Positions 17,995 through 29,628 are shown, counted from the first letter of the stretch. The stretch is DNA of 64,000 nucleotides from Discostella pseudostelligera (GCA_036940085.1 JALLBK010000101.1:1-64000); one strand, 5' to 3'. Notes: a model not told the origin generated them from the letters alone. Translations and numbers: made by a program.

Positions 17995-19962
17995 CTACAT
18001 CCCTCCTAGGTCGCTCGATGGAAAAGCGGTCACGTGCAAACGTTCTCCAAATTCTCGTAGGAAGTATCCATTGATATCACGAACCGCCATGCGAGCCTCA
18101 GCAGGGGAAGATAACCTAACCAAGAACGTGTGACTATTGGCCCGAATTGGCATTCCATTCGTTTGACCTCTCTTCGGAATTCGTTCACGAGGTGCATGAA
18201 TTCCTTGCACTAATATTTCTGCATTACCGATGCCTGGAATGTTCCACCCAAGGGATTTGAGAAATGCATCATATCTAAATGGAAGATCTGTCGACTCCGT
18301 CGAATCAGATATGCTCATCAAATCATATCCTCGAAATAAGAATTGAATATCTTCCTCAGTTACACTCAAGTCAGACGTTTCAACACGAACAACAGAATCA
18401 GATATTTTCAATAGCGGGCTCAAATGGAATGCACGTTGATCCCATGGAATATGTTTCTCAGCAGTGAAAGAAATATCAGATAGGGCAGGTGAAAACTCTC
18501 GTACGCTGACAATCGTTGACCCGCTTCTCAGAGGTTGATATAATGACGGCATGATGGCCTGACTCGGAAATGGATGATTTTGCATGTATGATTGCACGTA
18601 ATCAACTCCTTCATTGTCATGCTGATCAGAATAAAATGAGGTTGTAGTGTCACTTTGCCCCTCTAACGGATCCAACGTTGCTTCCTCCTCGACTTCTTTT
18701 CTGATATTTACGTGCCCCCACATCAACTCCTTCTCGTCATGATGTTCATCCTCCAACGCCGACTGATTATCTTTTCTCTCAGCAATACTCTTATATTCAG
18801 CGTAAACTCCCTTCCATAATTCCTCTCTCCATTTCTTCCTCTCTTGCTTCAGGTTGCTGTACTCCACCGAGGTTAATAGCAGTTTGTTTGCCCGGCGGAC
18901 ATGATTTAGAACAGCATTGACAACACTTCGGCACGGCAGACGGAGAAACCAGCCGATGGGTTGAGCGCGGTAGGATAACTGGATTCGCGCTTCCAGGATC
19001 ATGGGGCTTGAAGAATCTGGTGTCCACAGTGGAATGGTAGTGTTGTCATCATTTATCGTCTCAGTGGCATAGAGAGATTTCGAAGCATGCAATTCATTCA
19101 AAGCATGCAAAATTTTGGTATAGTTGGAATCCGAATTATGCTTCAATCTTTCCATAGTATTCAAATCAATTATCCCCTTCTGTAGTTCAAACTCAATAAT
19201 TCGGTTGAGACTTGGAAATAAATCTGACAACTTCGACATGGGTGGTGTGCTGGAGACTTGTATCCATTCAGATGTTGCCACATTATTTTGCTTCTTTGGG
19301 CTAATATGCTTCTCAGACCTTGCTGTTTCCTTTATATTGCGCCAACGGGGTCTTTCGTTGGAGATAACATTATTTGAGGTAGGGTTTGATCTGAGGTGTG
19401 CCGTCGATGGCAATGGGGATGCTGTTCTATTCGGTGCTGCATAATCTTGATTGGAGATCTCTCCACGACGACTCTCTTTTCTACTGGAATTTGCACGACG
19501 CGATTCTCTGGGTGAAAATTCTTGATATCCGAGCATTTTCGTGAAATTGCTGACATGAGTTCGCTGTTGCCGGCTATTCCTACTACCAAAACTATTCCTG
19601 TGATTAGATTCACAAGTGCTGCTATTTTCTGGTACACGGGTGGTAGAATCAGAATTTGTAGATGACGACACTCGATGAGATTGGTCACATTCGATGGAAT
19701 CGAGACCATTGTGCGGTGAGGATGCGTTGTTTGATGACACACTGGGCGACGCTCCCACCGACGCCCGGAGATCCACTTGCGAAGATGCCGATGCAACCGA
19801 TGATCGATGGTACAATCGTACGCCAAAGACTGTTGCGCGCATTGTCAAGGTGGATTGAAGCATCATAATATTCGAACCTCTGGCACTGCTATGCTTTATC
19901 GATGGTCGATGTCCATAGATACTGTCTTCATGATTCATCATGGTCATGACACACACTCGCAC
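17995..19962 (-). CDS. RRM-like protein, probable mitochondrial precursor
   Basis: 655 residues on the longest frame. MMLQSTLTMRATVFGVRLYHRSS, starting at Met 33 (19866), is a typical mitochondrial presequence, so the true start may be 19866. Residues about 70-230 are Ser/Arg/Asn-rich and disordered. A central region (PSLNRIIEFELQKGIIDLNTMERL, ILEARIQLSYRAQPIGWFLRLP) is ordered but unfamiliar. The C-terminal about 120 residues read like a divergent RNA-recognition motif: VVRVETSDLSVTEEDIQFLF, then HTFLVRLSSPAEARMAVRDINGY. A role in organellar RNA metabolism is inference. It ends 82 bp from the convergent NTF2-like gene. Confidence 0.7.
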   Translation of the reverse strand: MRVCVMTMMNHEDSIYGHRPSIKHSSARGSNIMMLQSTLTMRATVFGVRLYHRSSVASASSQVDLRASVGASPSVSSNNASSPHNGLDSIECDQSHRVSSSTNSDSTTRVPENSSTCESNHRNSFGSRNSRQQRTHVSNFTKMLGYQEFSPRESRRANSSRKESRRGEISNQDYAAPNRTASPLPSTAHLRSNPTSNNVISNERPRWRNIKETARSEKHISPKKQNNVATSEWIQVSSTPPMSKLSDLFPSLNRIIEFELQKGIIDLNTMERLKHNSDSNYTKILHALNELHASKSLYATETINDDNTTIPLWTPDSSSPMILEARIQLSYRAQPIGWFLRLPCRSVVNAVLNHVRRANKLLLTSVEYSNLKQERKKWREELWKGVYAEYKSIAERKDNQSALEDEHHDEKELMWGHVNIRKEVEEEATLDPLEGQSDTTTSFYSDQHDNEGVDYVQSYMQNHPFPSQAIMPSLYQPLRSGSTIVSVREFSPALSDISFTAEKHIPWDQRAFHLSPLLKISDSVVRVETSDLSVTEEDIQFLFRGYDLMSISDSTESTDLPFRYDAFLKSLGWNIPGIGNAEILVQGIHAPRERIPKRGQTNGMPIRANSHTFLVRLSSPAEARMAVRDINGYFLREFGERLHVTAFPSSDLGGM

Positions 19963-20350
19963 TCATACTCATCATCGCTCGCTTCGCACTGTGTCTGTGT
20001 GGGTCTATGTGGGTCTATGTGGGTGGCTGTGGGTGGTGGATGGTGAATCCGGCGTGACGGCCAGACGGTATGGCGAAAATGGCGGGAAATGATGCAGAGA
20101 GGGGTCTTCCACGTGTACAGTCGTTTCGACTTCGCCGGGCGGCGGATACGGAGGTCGTCGGTATGTGTCGGTAGCATATGTATGATCTATCGGCAGCATG
20201 CATCTGAACCTTCGCAACACATGAAAACATTCACGACATGCGGAATCGCTAATCAATACTAATATTTTAGCACTCAACATGATTATGCTAGGCAGAAGTG
20301 GGAAATTGCAGAGTGCAGACTTATCATCATCAGCGGCAGGCAGAAGGAAG
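19963..20350. promoter_or_regulatory. Intergenic region upstream of the RRM-like gene
   Basis: Both flanking genes are on the minus strand. Contains a short GTGGGTCTATGTGGGTCTATGTGGGTG tandem run at about 20000-20035 and an E2F-like ATGGCGGGAA at 20079-20088. No gene supported; ORFs here overlap one another in several frames without domain features. Confidence 0.45.
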
Positions 20351-21718
20351 TTACAAGTAAAGACCCTCCGGAATGTTCCCCTTTTTACGGTACAATGCCT
20401 TCTCTTTCGCCTTCACAAAATCTTCCTGCACAACTTTCATTCTGCGTTCCCTAAGTGCGAGCATCCCCGCTTCCGTGCAAACCGCCTTGATATCCGCACC
20501 GCTCAGTTCATCCTTGCTCATAATGAATTTCTCCAAGTCAACGTCCTCCCCCAATGTCATCTTGGAAGTGTGGATGTTGAAAATGTGCCGCTTCGTCTTG
20601 ACATCTGGGAGTGGAAATTCAATCTTACGATCAATACGTCCCGGCCTGATCAAAGCCGGATCAAGAGACTCAATCTTGTTCGTGGCCATGATCACCTTGA
20701 CGTCTCCACGTTCATCGAATCCATCCAGCTGATTCAAGAGCTCAAGCATGGTACGCTGAATCTCACGTGTTCCACCGGAACTAGAATCATAACGCTTCGA
20801 ACCTACCGCATCGATTTCATCAATAAAGACAATGGTAGGTGAGAGATCATCGGCCACTCGGAACAGTTCACGCACGAGCTTGGGACCATCCCCCAAATAT
20901 TTCTGAATGAGCTCAGACCCCACGACACGTAAAAATGTTGCCGAGGTGTGATTGGCCACGGCCTTGGCCAATAGAGTTTTACCCGTCCCGGGCACACCAT
21001 ACAGAATGACACCCTTGGGGGGTTTGATACCAATATCTTCATAGAGCTCGGGATGCGCCAATGGTAGTTCGACTGCCTCCTTGATTTCCTGAATCTGATC
21101 CTCCAGACCACCAATATCCGCATAGCTTTCAAGAGGTGCCTTCTCCACCTTCATAACGGACACCATAGGATCGGCATCATCTTCCAATATGCCCACAACA
21201 CTCATAGTCTTATTGTGCAGCAACACTGAGCTCCCCGGCTCCAATAAATCCTGATTGACCGATGATAAAATATTCACATAATATTCCGGACCCATGCTCG
21301 AGCTAACAATAGCATGATTATCATCAATCAATTCCTCCAATGTTCCCACACCCATGGGACTACCACGCAACTCCTCCAACTTCTCCCGCTCTTCCTGATC
21401 CCGCTCCTCGCGTGGTTTGAAGACTTCATGATTACGAATGAACTCCTGTTCCATTAGTAGAAAGTCTTTGATGCGTTCGAGCTTCATCATGCGAAGTTTG
21501 CATTTGGAGGTGGGTGCGACAGTGGGGACACGTTGTATGCCCGAGGGGCCAGTACGACGTTTGCGACGTTGACCACTGGTGCGTGGACGTGGTTCGAAGC
21601 GCTTCTTCTTTTTCTTGTCAGCGTCGTCGGCGCCGCCTTTGCCGTCACCCTTGTTGTTGTTAGGGTTGGCGTCGCCACCGGGAGGGTCACCCCCCATTCC
21701 TGGTGGCATATTCCCCAT
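20351..21718 (-). CDS. RPT2: 26S proteasome regulatory ATPase Rpt2 (subunit 4)
   Basis: One of six AAA+ ATPases in the ring that unfolds substrates and opens the 20S gate. 455 residues, single exon, near the usual about 440. The N-terminus MGNMPPG fits the N-myristoylation signal conserved in Rpt2. Then a basic stretch, coiled coil (about 75-120), OB domain, and AAA core: GVPGTGKT (241-248, Val where Pro or Ala is usual), FIDEIDAVG, the [20 protein letters not shown] stretch, [20 protein letters not shown]. It ends GLYL, the HbYX motif that docks into 20S alpha pockets. High similarity throughout to Rpt2 and not to other Rpt subunits. Confidence 0.97.
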   Translation of the reverse strand: MGNMPPGMGGDPPGGDANPNNNKGDGKGGADDADKKKKKRFEPRPRTSGQRRKRRTGPSGIQRVPTVAPTSKCKLRMMKLERIKDFLLMEQEFIRNHEVFKPREERDQEEREKLEELRGSPMGVGTLEELIDDNHAIVSSSMGPEYYVNILSSVNQDLLEPGSSVLLHNKTMSVVGILEDDADPMVSVMKVEKAPLESYADIGGLEDQIQEIKEAVELPLAHPELYEDIGIKPPKGVILYGVPGTGKTLLAKAVANHTSATFLRVVGSELIQKYLGDGPKLVRELFRVADDLSPTIVFIDEIDAVGSKRYDSSSGGTREIQRTMLELLNQLDGFDERGDVKVIMATNKIESLDPALIRPGRIDRKIEFPLPDVKTKRHIFNIHTSKMTLGEDVDLEKFIMSKDELSGADIKAVCTEAGMLALRERRMKVVQEDFVKAKEKALYRKKGNIPEGLYL

Positions 21719-21750
21719 GATGATTGATGGAGATTGGTATTGGTATTGGT

Positions 21751-21799
21751 GGCAGTGGCAATGGCAATGGCAATGGCAATGGCAATGGCAATGGCAATG
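21751..21799. repeat. (TGGCAA)n hexanucleotide microsatellite
   Basis: About eight units of GGCAAT/TGGCAA, beginning 33 bp before the Rpt2 start codon, so probably inside its 5' leader. The first unit is TGGCAG. Confidence 0.85.
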
Positions 21800-22016
21800 C
21801 TAGGGTACGATATCGTCGGTAGCGGCGGCGGCGGCGGAAGTGGAAGTGGAAGGCGATGGAAGGAAATGGAAAAAGGCGCGAGCGAGGCAGCTTTGGCTGA
21901 TACTCTATCAGCAACTTGGAAAAATAATGCACCATGACCATGAACATTCAAAATTCCCTCTCGCCTCGTAGCGTTTCGGAAGCGATTGTCAGCATAATCC
22001 TCCCGACAAAAATCTG

Positions 22017-22027
22017 CCACGTGGAAG
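22017..22027 (+). promoter_or_regulatory. G-box element CCACGTGGAAG
   Basis: Exact 11-mer with a palindromic CCACGTGG core, the binding type of bHLH and bZIP factors. Same 11-mer at 32426 and 55176; one mismatch at 15499. Confidence 0.5.
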
Positions 22028-22073
22028 AGAAATCGATTCAAGTTGAGTCGAGTCGAGCCAGCATGCCAAAAGT

Positions 22074-22083
22074 TTTGGCGGGA
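22074..22083 (+). promoter_or_regulatory. E2F-like element TTTGGCGGGA
   Basis: Exact 10-mer in the RPT2/Mpv17-like divergent promoter, extended to TTTTGGCGGGAA. Confidence 0.55.
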
Positions 22084-22199
22084 AGATCAAATCCCAATCG
22101 ACGTGACGCGAAGCCGCTGACGACGATGATGACGACGAATGACGACGACGACCGATTCATCGTCAAGTACACCATAATAATTCATCAGCCACCACCACG

Positions 22200-23018
22200 A
22201 TGATGACCTACTCGTTATTACTAGCATCAATCCTTCTCTTCCTCGGTGGCGGGAACACTATCGTCAACCACCAGTATCGATCATCTTGCGCAGCGGCCTT
22301 TTCCACGTCATCGCCACGAGCTGCAACGACGTCAAGCCGACGAGGACGACGAAGCACATCTTGGTTCATCAGTAGCAGTAGCACTCCTCGGTCAACGACA
22401 CCCACCCGTCTCAACAACTTGGCAGGATTCGATGACGTTTGGTCATCATACCTATCGGCGCTTGAATCGGATCCCCTCCTCGTGAAGAGCATAACTGCTG
22501 GGGTTATTTTAGGTGCCGCCGATCTTTCAGGTCAGGCAATACAACAATCGCTCCTGGCGTCGACCAATGAGGATTCTACCAAAGAAGAAGAAGGAGGAGG
22601 TGGCTGTGTTGACATTGCACGATTTGCTCGATTCGCCTTCTTCGGCTTCATATTACAAGCCCCCTGGAATCACTTCTACTACCTATTCCTCGACGGTGCA
22701 CTCCCCCCCACCGAAGATCCATTCACATCCACCACGGCTATTAAAGTACTCATTGATCAATTCATCCAGGCTCCCATATTTACTGTGATTATATTTGCTT
22801 TCTTGGGGTTGCTTGAAGGCAAGTCGATAGCGGACATTAAGCGTCAATTGGATGAAGATTATGTGGATACTATGTTGGCGAATTGGAAATTATGGGTTCC
22901 GGCTACAGCGGTAAATATTGCATTCTGTCCACCGATATTACGGGTGTTGTTTTTGAATGTGGTATTCTTCTTTTGGTCTATTTTTCTTTCGTTGAAGTTG
23001 AACAAGTCGGAAGATTAG
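22200..23018 (+). CDS. Mpv17/PMP22-family membrane protein, plastid-targeted
   Basis: 272 residues, single exon. Residues 1-33 form a signal peptide (MMTYSLLLASILLFLGGGN) ending at CAAA|FSTS, a diatom plastid import motif before Phe 34, followed by a basic Ser/Arg transit region. The mature part follows the Mpv17/PMP22 pattern: WSSYLSALESDPLLVKSITAG, GAADLSGQAIQ, RFAFFGFILQAPWNHFYY, IDQFIQAPIF, NWKLWVPATAVNIAFCPP, FFWSIFLSLKLNKSED. Four membrane spans expected. Family members form small pores or act in organelle membranes; the substrate here is unknown. Two adjacent ATGs (22200, 22203) are equally possible. Confidence 0.88.
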   Translation: MMTYSLLLASILLFLGGGNTIVNHQYRSSCAAAFSTSSPRAATTSSRRGRRSTSWFISSSSTPRSTTPTRLNNLAGFDDVWSSYLSALESDPLLVKSITAGVILGAADLSGQAIQQSLLASTNEDSTKEEEGGGGCVDIARFARFAFFGFILQAPWNHFYYLFLDGALPPTEDPFTSTTAIKVLIDQFIQAPIFTVIIFAFLGLLEGKSIADIKRQLDEDYVDTMLANWKLWVPATAVNIAFCPPILRVLFLNVVFFFWSIFLSLKLNKSED

Positions 23019-23228
23019 GATGAGCGAATTTAGAGGGATTGGGTATACCAGGTGAATGGGGAGTAAGGAAAGCAGATTTCGTACCGAAGAAGTCATTTCG
23101 GTTTTGGATAACGATAACGATGTTGGTGATTTCTCAAGCAATGGATATCTAATATCAACGAACAACATTTAATTCGACCTTATTTCTGGCAGCCATATAT
23201 TGGCTGTGGAAACGTATGAGAAATGGAT

Positions 23229-24863
23229 TCATTCCTTCTTGGTGCTCTTGAGCTGACAATCGGTTTTGTACACAACATTTGAAGTAGAAAATGCACGCTC
23301 TTTCACAGAGGCCAAGTACACCACAAGCGCACACACAAAACAAGCATCGAATATGCCCGAATATACAAAAGTATTGACTGTTCCGAACTTCGATTGCAAT
23401 TTGCCACCGACTATCGCGCCCAATGATTGGCCCAATCCACCATACATTGCATTCATAATGAGTAGCATTGTCGCCTTCATCCCCGGTGGACTAATCTTGT
23501 GCGCATACATACTACCCGATGACCAAAACAATGCAAACGTCAATCCCCGAAGTGCCTCCGCTGGCAAGGCATGATACGCATGTCTCATCCAGGCATAATT
23601 GAAAAATCGCACCACGTAGGCCAAGAGACTCAATACCAAGACAACATCCGTCCCCAGTGCCTCGGTGATTGGTCCCGAATACCAAAACATTGGTGCACCT
23701 GCCAAACTGCTTACTAGACGCAGTATACCCATATTATTGCCCGTACCTCCAACTTCTCGAACTCGAACGTAGGCAAAGTTTTCGATGCATCCCGAGGATG
23801 TTCCAATAACGAACATCAGGAAGAAGAAAATGAGTGCATCCGAGTTATGAGACAATAGGCGCCATCCTTCCTTCACATTTGTTGATTTCTCCTCATTGAC
23901 ATCTCCGGTAATTTGCTTCTTGTTCTTCGGAGGTTCTACTGCTGCATGTGTGCTTTTCTCTGGGCGGAAAGCATGTATGCAGAAAATGACTGGAATCGAA
24001 AGAATGGCATGCGCCACAAATGCCCATTCATACCCCTTCAATGGACGCATCCTCGATACTATGGTGCTCAATGCTCTGTTATTGACAGCTGTACTCGTCA
24101 CAGCAGCAGTATTGGTAGAGTACGATCGTCCATTGGAATCATCATCGGCAGCAGCAGGCAAGGCACTCAATAAATATCCCACCAACGAACTACCCGCTCC
24201 AAATCCAATTTGTCCCCATAGTCTCATCCTACCAAATTGATGTTTATCTTCCTCCGATGTTAATTTACTCATGACGATATTATCAATTAATGATTTGACC
24301 GGTGCATTTAGCATAGCTGCCAAGAATACCGTAGCAATTAGATAATGTAGATTGGAATTCATACCCACGAGTAATTGCAATAGTAAGCTGGTAACGAAGG
24401 TGAATTGCAATATCGAGACGGGATTGTTGGATTGATCAGAGAGGATACCCCACAATGGTGCCACCAAGAAGGTGGTTAGTGGCTTGACGGCGCCCAAGAA
24501 TCCGATGGAGGAACCGGCATGGCCCAAACTGTGGAAGTAGACGGGTAAATAGGGCATGAGAGCGCCGAGACTGGCGTAGTAGGATAAGTAGAGCAATCGC
24601 ATGGATTGTAGAACTTTCCGTGAGGCTTTCGTGGAGCAGTTTGATGGTGGTGACGATGCGATGGTGCTCTTTGCTTCCCGTCGATTGGATGGAAGTGCAA
24701 ACCCAACCACCCTCGCATCATGTCGTTGATGGGTCGAGACGACAGCGGCGGCGGTGACATCTGTGTTCCTCCTCTTCAGCGACATCACGCCATCAATCTG
24801 AAGTGTTGCAGATATCAAAGCGACCAAGTGGAAAGCTCTTCTCCACAATATTATTCGTGTCAT
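23229..24863 (-). CDS. Major facilitator superfamily transporter, MFSD6/LacY-like
   Basis: 544 residues, about 12 membrane spans after an N-terminal extension of about 85 residues that starts with a hydrophobic segment (possible targeting sequence). The first helix LLYLSYYASLGALMPYLPVYF, the loop GAVKPLTTFLVAPLWGILSDQ, GRMRLWGQIGFGAGSSLVG and the late motif EALRGLTFALFWSSG match the MFS_1_like group containing MFSD6 and the oligosaccharide or nucleoside:H+ symporters. A variable cytoplasmic loop lies between helices 6 and 7. Substrate cannot be told from sequence. It is convergent with the Mpv17-like gene (210 bp apart) and divergent from PRP22. Confidence 0.85.
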   Translation of the reverse strand: MTRIILWRRAFHLVALISATLQIDGVMSLKRRNTDVTAAAVVSTHQRHDARVVGFALPSNRREAKSTIASSPPSNCSTKASRKVLQSMRLLYLSYYASLGALMPYLPVYFHSLGHAGSSIGFLGAVKPLTTFLVAPLWGILSDQSNNPVSILQFTFVTSLLLQLLVGMNSNLHYLIATVFLAAMLNAPVKSLIDNIVMSKLTSEEDKHQFGRMRLWGQIGFGAGSSLVGYLLSALPAAADDDSNGRSYSTNTAAVTSTAVNNRALSTIVSRMRPLKGYEWAFVAHAILSIPVIFCIHAFRPEKSTHAAVEPPKNKKQITGDVNEEKSTNVKEGWRLLSHNSDALIFFFLMFVIGTSSGCIENFAYVRVREVGGTGNNMGILRLVSSLAGAPMFWYSGPITEALGTDVVLVLSLLAYVVRFFNYAWMRHAYHALPAEALRGLTFALFWSSGSMYAHKISPPGMKATMLLIMNAMYGGLGQSLGAIVGGKLQSKFGTVNTFVYSGIFDACFVCALVVYLASVKERAFSTSNVVYKTDCQLKSTKKE

Positions 24864-25033
24864 TGTATTGGATTTGACCGTAGGATAGCCTTAGATTCGT
24901 CGGGAAATGCGGCTCATAGATAATATTATCATGTCATTGTCCGATGTTCGATGTTCATCTCATCGTTGATGTTGTCCTTTTTCCTGGCGCGGAGCGAGGA
25001 GCATGACAGACGGACGGCCACTAATTTCAAAAA

Positions 25034-25043
25034 TTTGGCGGGA
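25034..25043 (+). promoter_or_regulatory. E2F-like element TTTGGCGGGA
   Basis: Exact 10-mer within AAAATTTGGCGGGAGATTTTC, itself flanked by an AAAATT/GATTTTC near-inverted context. Confidence 0.55.
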
Positions 25044-25149
25044 GATTTTCAAAATTAAGGGTGTCTACGACGGACTCTGTATGGAAATGTTGTATTGTTC
25101 CTATCGTACGAGAGTGGAAGGATAGTTTAAGCGTGGAGAAATATTAAGA

Positions 25150-25159
25150 TTTGGCGGGA
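25150..25159 (+). promoter_or_regulatory. E2F-like element TTTGGCGGGA
   Basis: Exact 10-mer within AAGATTTGGCGGGAGAATCGG, about 205 bp before the PRP22 ATG. The extended word AAGATTTGGCGGGAGA recurs at 32492-32507. Confidence 0.55.
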
Positions 25160-25364
25160 GAATCGGTCGTCTGGCCCTCGCAGTCCATAATATCTCATGC
25201 CTTTGCCCTTCGCCTTCCACACAACAAAAGACGATCGACGATCGACCATGACCAGACCATTGACCATGGTCGAGCGGCAACAGTTCGTAGTATCTAGCAT
25301 TTCACCAACAAGCAACCTCCATTGATATTATATCCCTGAATTCTAAAAGAAATGTATTGAAACC

Positions 25365-28300
25365 ATGCCCTCGAAAGAAAAGAACGACGCTGACCCTCCC
25401 CTCACGGCCGTAGAACGTCTCCAATCCCTCAATCTCGTGTCACGCATTGCCTCCGAATCCTCCAATCATTTGGGTATCTCCGATAGAACACTTGCCGAGT
25501 TTATCATCAATTTAGCGGAGCGACGGATTAAATCATTTTTGAAAGAACAGTTTGCTCGTGAGGGTGGGACATTGTACCATGTACCACTACTTTCATCGGA
25601 AGATGACAATATTAATACTACAGTTGGTGGCGGGGGTGGGGGTGGTGATGCAGGTGCAGCTGGGGGCAACAACAACAAACTTCGTATAACCCTAATCTCC
25701 TCGGCAATCGAGCGTGATATCGACACTATATCCGCCTACCGTGATGATCTAATTACCAATGGTGCGGGAGATAATATCCATCCGACATTTGCGGCACGAA
25801 TATTGCGTATAGTGTGTGATATGAGCCCACGGATGGAACGTCTCATGAAGAAGATGGAGGAGAAGAAACGAAATAATAAGAGGAAGTTGAATAATAATAG
25901 TAGTGGTGCTGGTGATGATGGAGTTAGAGTAGGAGAACATGGAACGGTCATGTCTTCGATTGCACCATCGGGACGGAGACAACAAATCGAGGGACAATTT
26001 CCAGGATTAGCGGGGAGGAACTTAACTGGTGCGGTACCCCTCGAAGATGGATTCTATGAGCATAACAGCAACCCTACCGCTACCACTACCAACAGCAACA
26101 CTGGTGACTCAAGTACTAATCAGGACTTTAATGTTCATGCTAGGTCTAGGAACAAGAGGCGATGGGATGCAGCGGGGGAGGAGGAGGGAGATACAGAGAC
26201 CAAAATCAAGGTAGTCCCAACGGATGCGGAACAACATCGTCGACCCAAAGAAACAAGCATGCGATCCAAATCGAATTTGCCTGCATGGATGACACAGAAA
26301 CAAGAACCATCGACGATGGAGGATGCTACTGGGCGAGGGGAAGGATTGCAATTGTACCAAATATTTACGGGGACGGTACAACGCGTACTAGACTTTGGTG
26401 TGGTGGTGGAAATACATGCTCCACCATCCTCCGCATCATCGGAGGATAAAATTACCGGCATGGTACATGCCGCACATGTTTCCAAAACTCGTGTCGAGAA
26501 GCCAAGAGATGCCGGCGTTCGTCCGGGACAGAGAGTTTATGTCAAAGTGATATCTATTGGCAATCGAGGTGTTGCCGGAGGTGCGGGGGAGGGGGGACTG
26601 ATGCTCAGTATGAAGGATGTGGATCAGAATTCGGGGAAAGATTTGATGCCCTATCGGACAGTGGCTGCTGGTGGAAGTGGTGGTGGTAGCATTGTCAACA
26701 ACAACACCATGAACAACATCACAGAAAACACTGCCGCATCAGCGTCTGCTGCCGTCGTGCACCCTGGGTTAGATGTTTCGGCCTTGAAGCGTCGGCAGGA
26801 GGAAGAGGAGGCTGAGCATATCACACACCGCCAAATGCAAGGATTGAATGACTCGTCTTCGAGGGGGGATTATTATGGGAACAATAATAACGGAGGAGGA
26901 GGAGCTGTCAGCGGTGGGACTGTGCGTAGGAAACAACAACTTACCGAACAAGAATTGTTCGAAGCTCAGCAACTCATTCGCTCGGGGGTATTACCGGTGG
27001 AACAATATCCGACATTTGACGGCGAGGGAGGATTGGGTATGCTTGCACAAGAAACCACCGAGGAGGAAACGGAGGTGGAATTGGCGGAATTCGAGCCTGC
27101 CTTCTTGCGAGGACAAACTCGTCGCTCGGGTAGGGATCTGGAACCTGTCCGCATTGTAAAGAATCCCGATGGATCATTGCAGCGCGCGGCAATGCAGCAG
27201 GGAACACTGGCCAAAGAGCGTCGGGAGTTACGTCAGGCCCAAGCAAACCAATTGGTCGACTCCATCCCCAAAGATCTAAATCGTCCATGGGAGGATCCTC
27301 TCCCCGAGGCCGGAGAGCGACACTTTGCTCAAGAACTTCGTAGTATTAACATGAGTGCATTTGATGGAGCTCCTGAGTGGAAACAAAAAGCCGAGAGTAA
27401 GACGTTATCGTACGGCATTATATCGAACAAATCGATTAAGGAACAGAGGGAAAGCTTGCCAATATATCGATTGAAGCCTGAGCTGATGCGTGCCATGACG
27501 GAAAATCAAGTATTGGTCGTTATCGGCGAGACAGGATCAGGGAAAACGACACAAATGACGCAATATCTGCATGAACTTGGCGTAACCCGGAATGGAGTTA
27601 TTGGATGTACTCAGCCAAGGCGAGTTGCGGCCATATCCGTCGCAAAGCGTGTTGCCGAAGAATTCGGATGTACTCTTGGAGATGAGGTTGGCTACACAAT
27701 CCGATTCGATGATGTCACTTCCCAATCTACTATCATTAAATACATGACGGACGGTATGTTGATGAGGGAATATTTGGCCGACAATGACCTTAAACGGTAT
27801 GCAGCGCTGATGCTGGATGAAGCCCACGAGCGCACCATCCACACCGATGTTCTTTTCGGGCTGCTCAAAGACCTTTGCTATCGTAGACCTGATTTGAAAC
27901 TCATCGTTACATCTGCTACGTTGGATGCGGAAAAATTTTCATCATACTTTATGGAATGCCCCATCTTCACAATTCCTGGCAGGACATACCCAGTCGAAAT
28001 CCTGTACACCAAAGAGCCCGAGAGTGATTATTTAGATGCATCTCTCATTACCATAATGCAAATTCATCTGTCGGAGCCGGCCGGAGACATCCTCTTGTTC
28101 TTGACAGGTCAGGAAGAGATCGACACTGCTTGCGAAACACTTTACAGCCGAATGAAAGCGCTTGGAGATCTGGCACCAGAGTTGATCATCCTACCCGTTT
28201 ACTCATCTCTCCCATCAGAGATGCAATCCCGGATTTTTGAACCAGCTCCACCAGGTTCAAGAAAATGCATTGTGGCGACAAATATTGCTGAGGCTTCGTT

Positions 28301-29420
28301 GACAATCGATGGCATCTACTATGTGGTTGATCCAGGATTCTCGAAGCAGAAGGCGTTTAATGCCAAACTCGGGATGGATTCGCTTGTAGTGACACCCATT
28401 TCCCAAGCAAGTGCAAGACAAAGGGCTGGACGAGCTGGACGAACTGGTCCTGGCAAATGTTATCGATTGTACACGGAGATGGCATACAAAAATGAAATGC
28501 TACCGACGAACATCCCCGAGATCCAGCGCACGAATCTTGGCAACGTCGTGTTGCAACTGAAAGCAATGGGTATCAATGATTTGCTGGGGTTTGATTTTAT
28601 GGACCCACCCCCCGTCGCGACTCTTGTAGGCGCGATGGAAGGTCTCCATGCACTCGGTGCACTCGACGATGAAGGTTTGCTCACTAGGCTGGGTCGTAAG
28701 ATGGCTGAATTCCCCCTTGAGCCCAACCTCTCAAAAATGCTTCTCCTTTCGGTGGATTTGGGTTGCTCGGATGAGATACTGACAATTACCGCTCTCCTCT
28801 CGGTGGAGAATCCATTCTACAGACCGCGGGATAAGCAGGGTCAGGCAGATATGAAGAAGGCTAAGTTTCACCAAGCCGAGGGTGATCATCTGACACTTCT
28901 TGCAGTCTACAAGGCGTGGGAAGCATCAAAGTTTAGCAATCCATGGTGCTTTGAGAACTTCGTTCAGGCTCGCAGCATGCGACGTTCTCAAGACGTTCGA
29001 AAGCAACTCGTTACCATTATGGATCGATACAAATTAGATATTTTGAGTGCGGGGAAGAACTATAAGAAAATTTGCATGGCCATCACTGCTGGGTTCTTCA
29101 CAAATGCCGCGAAGAAACACCCGCAAGAGGGATATCTGACCCTCGTCGATCAAAATCCAGTGTACATCCATCCATCATCGGCGTTGTTCAACAAAAATCC
29201 AGAGTGGGTGATATATCACGAATTGGTCCTCACAACAAAGGAGTACATGAGAAACATCATGGTAATTGATGCCAAATGGCTGATTGAACTGGCGCCTTCT
29301 TTCTACAAGAGAGCAGATCCCAATAAGATGACCAAGGCCAAGCGGATGGAAAAGATTGAACCCTTGTTTGACAGGTTTAATCCAAAGGACGCCTGGCGTC
29401 TATCGAGGAGGAAGGGATAA
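25365..29420 (+). CDS. PRP22: Spliceosomal DEAH-box helicase Prp22/DHX8
   Basis: Releases spliced mRNA from the spliceosome. 1351 residues in one exon, longer than the usual 1150-1220 through Gly/Asn-rich inserts. An N-terminal helical domain ([21 protein letters not shown]), an S1 RNA-binding domain at about 325-420 ([31 protein letters not shown]), then the helicase: [16 protein letters not shown] near 720, [30 protein letters not shown] (DEAH near 818), [58 protein letters not shown]; ratchet and OB-fold C-terminal domain follow. The S1 domain separates it from Prp2, Prp16 and Prp43. Confidence 0.96.
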   Translation: MPSKEKNDADPPLTAVERLQSLNLVSRIASESSNHLGISDRTLAEFIINLAERRIKSFLKEQFAREGGTLYHVPLLSSEDDNINTTVGGGGGGGDAGAAGGNNNKLRITLISSAIERDIDTISAYRDDLITNGAGDNIHPTFAARILRIVCDMSPRMERLMKKMEEKKRNNKRKLNNNSSGAGDDGVRVGEHGTVMSSIAPSGRRQQIEGQFPGLAGRNLTGAVPLEDGFYEHNSNPTATTTNSNTGDSSTNQDFNVHARSRNKRRWDAAGEEEGDTETKIKVVPTDAEQHRRPKETSMRSKSNLPAWMTQKQEPSTMEDATGRGEGLQLYQIFTGTVQRVLDFGVVVEIHAPPSSASSEDKITGMVHAAHVSKTRVEKPRDAGVRPGQRVYVKVISIGNRGVAGGAGEGGLMLSMKDVDQNSGKDLMPYRTVAAGGSGGGSIVNNNTMNNITENTAASASAAVVHPGLDVSALKRRQEEEEAEHITHRQMQGLNDSSSRGDYYGNNNNGGGGAVSGGTVRRKQQLTEQELFEAQQLIRSGVLPVEQYPTFDGEGGLGMLAQETTEEETEVELAEFEPAFLRGQTRRSGRDLEPVRIVKNPDGSLQRAAMQQGTLAKERRELRQAQANQLVDSIPKDLNRPWEDPLPEAGERHFAQELRSINMSAFDGAPEWKQKAESKTLSYGIISNKSIKEQRESLPIYRLKPELMRAMTENQVLVVIGETGSGKTTQMTQYLHELGVTRNGVIGCTQPRRVAAISVAKRVAEEFGCTLGDEVGYTIRFDDVTSQSTIIKYMTDGMLMREYLADNDLKRYAALMLDEAHERTIHTDVLFGLLKDLCYRRPDLKLIVTSATLDAEKFSSYFMECPIFTIPGRTYPVEILYTKEPESDYLDASLITIMQIHLSEPAGDILLFLTGQEEIDTACETLYSRMKALGDLAPELIILPVYSSLPSEMQSRIFEPAPPGSRKCIVATNIAEASLTIDGIYYVVDPGFSKQKAFNAKLGMDSLVVTPISQASARQRAGRAGRTGPGKCYRLYTEMAYKNEMLPTNIPEIQRTNLGNVVLQLKAMGINDLLGFDFMDPPPVATLVGAMEGLHALGALDDEGLLTRLGRKMAEFPLEPNLSKMLLLSVDLGCSDEILTITALLSVENPFYRPRDKQGQADMKKAKFHQAEGDHLTLLAVYKAWEASKFSNPWCFENFVQARSMRRSQDVRKQLVTIMDRYKLDILSAGKNYKKICMAITAGFFTNAAKKHPQEGYLTLVDQNPVYIHPSSALFNKNPEWVIYHELVLTTKEYMRNIMVIDAKWLIELAPSFYKRADPNKMTKAKRMEKIEPLFDRFNPKDAWRLSRRKG

Positions 29421-29628
29421 TGTTAGTCTCCAGATATGTTTAAGTAGAATCGCCCTAGATTAATGCTCCTGATAACACATCCGCAACGAACATTTAGTCT
29501 TAGCTCTACAATTCACATGTATGTACCCACTTGGCAGATGCGGTTCAGACAGTGAACTAATGAGCAGTGTCATTTTGCTTCTACAGAGCACGGCTACCTA
29601 GCACTCATCACATTCTAAACAGGGAGCA

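Larger units (their letters stand above)
21719..22199. promoter_or_regulatory. Divergent promoter, RPT2 / Mpv17-like
   Basis: 480 bp between divergent genes. Contains TGATTGATGG then a TTGGTATTGGTATTGG run, the (TGGCAA)n array, CCACGTGGAAG at 22017-22027 and TTTGGCGGGA at 22074-22083. It therefore carries both shared promoter words of this window. Confidence 0.55.
24864..25364. promoter_or_regulatory. Divergent promoter, MFS transporter / PRP22
   Basis: 500 bp without a gene. Holds two exact E2F-like elements at 25034-25043 and 25150-25159, 106 bp apart on the plus strand. A second group of near-palindromes (GACGATCGACGATCGACC, 25229-25246) lies nearer PRP22. Confidence 0.5.

Noticed and set aside
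22246..22788. Second plus-strand frame over the Mpv17-like gene
   Set aside because: Shadow frame; the Mpv17 frame carries the signal peptide and all conserved motifs.
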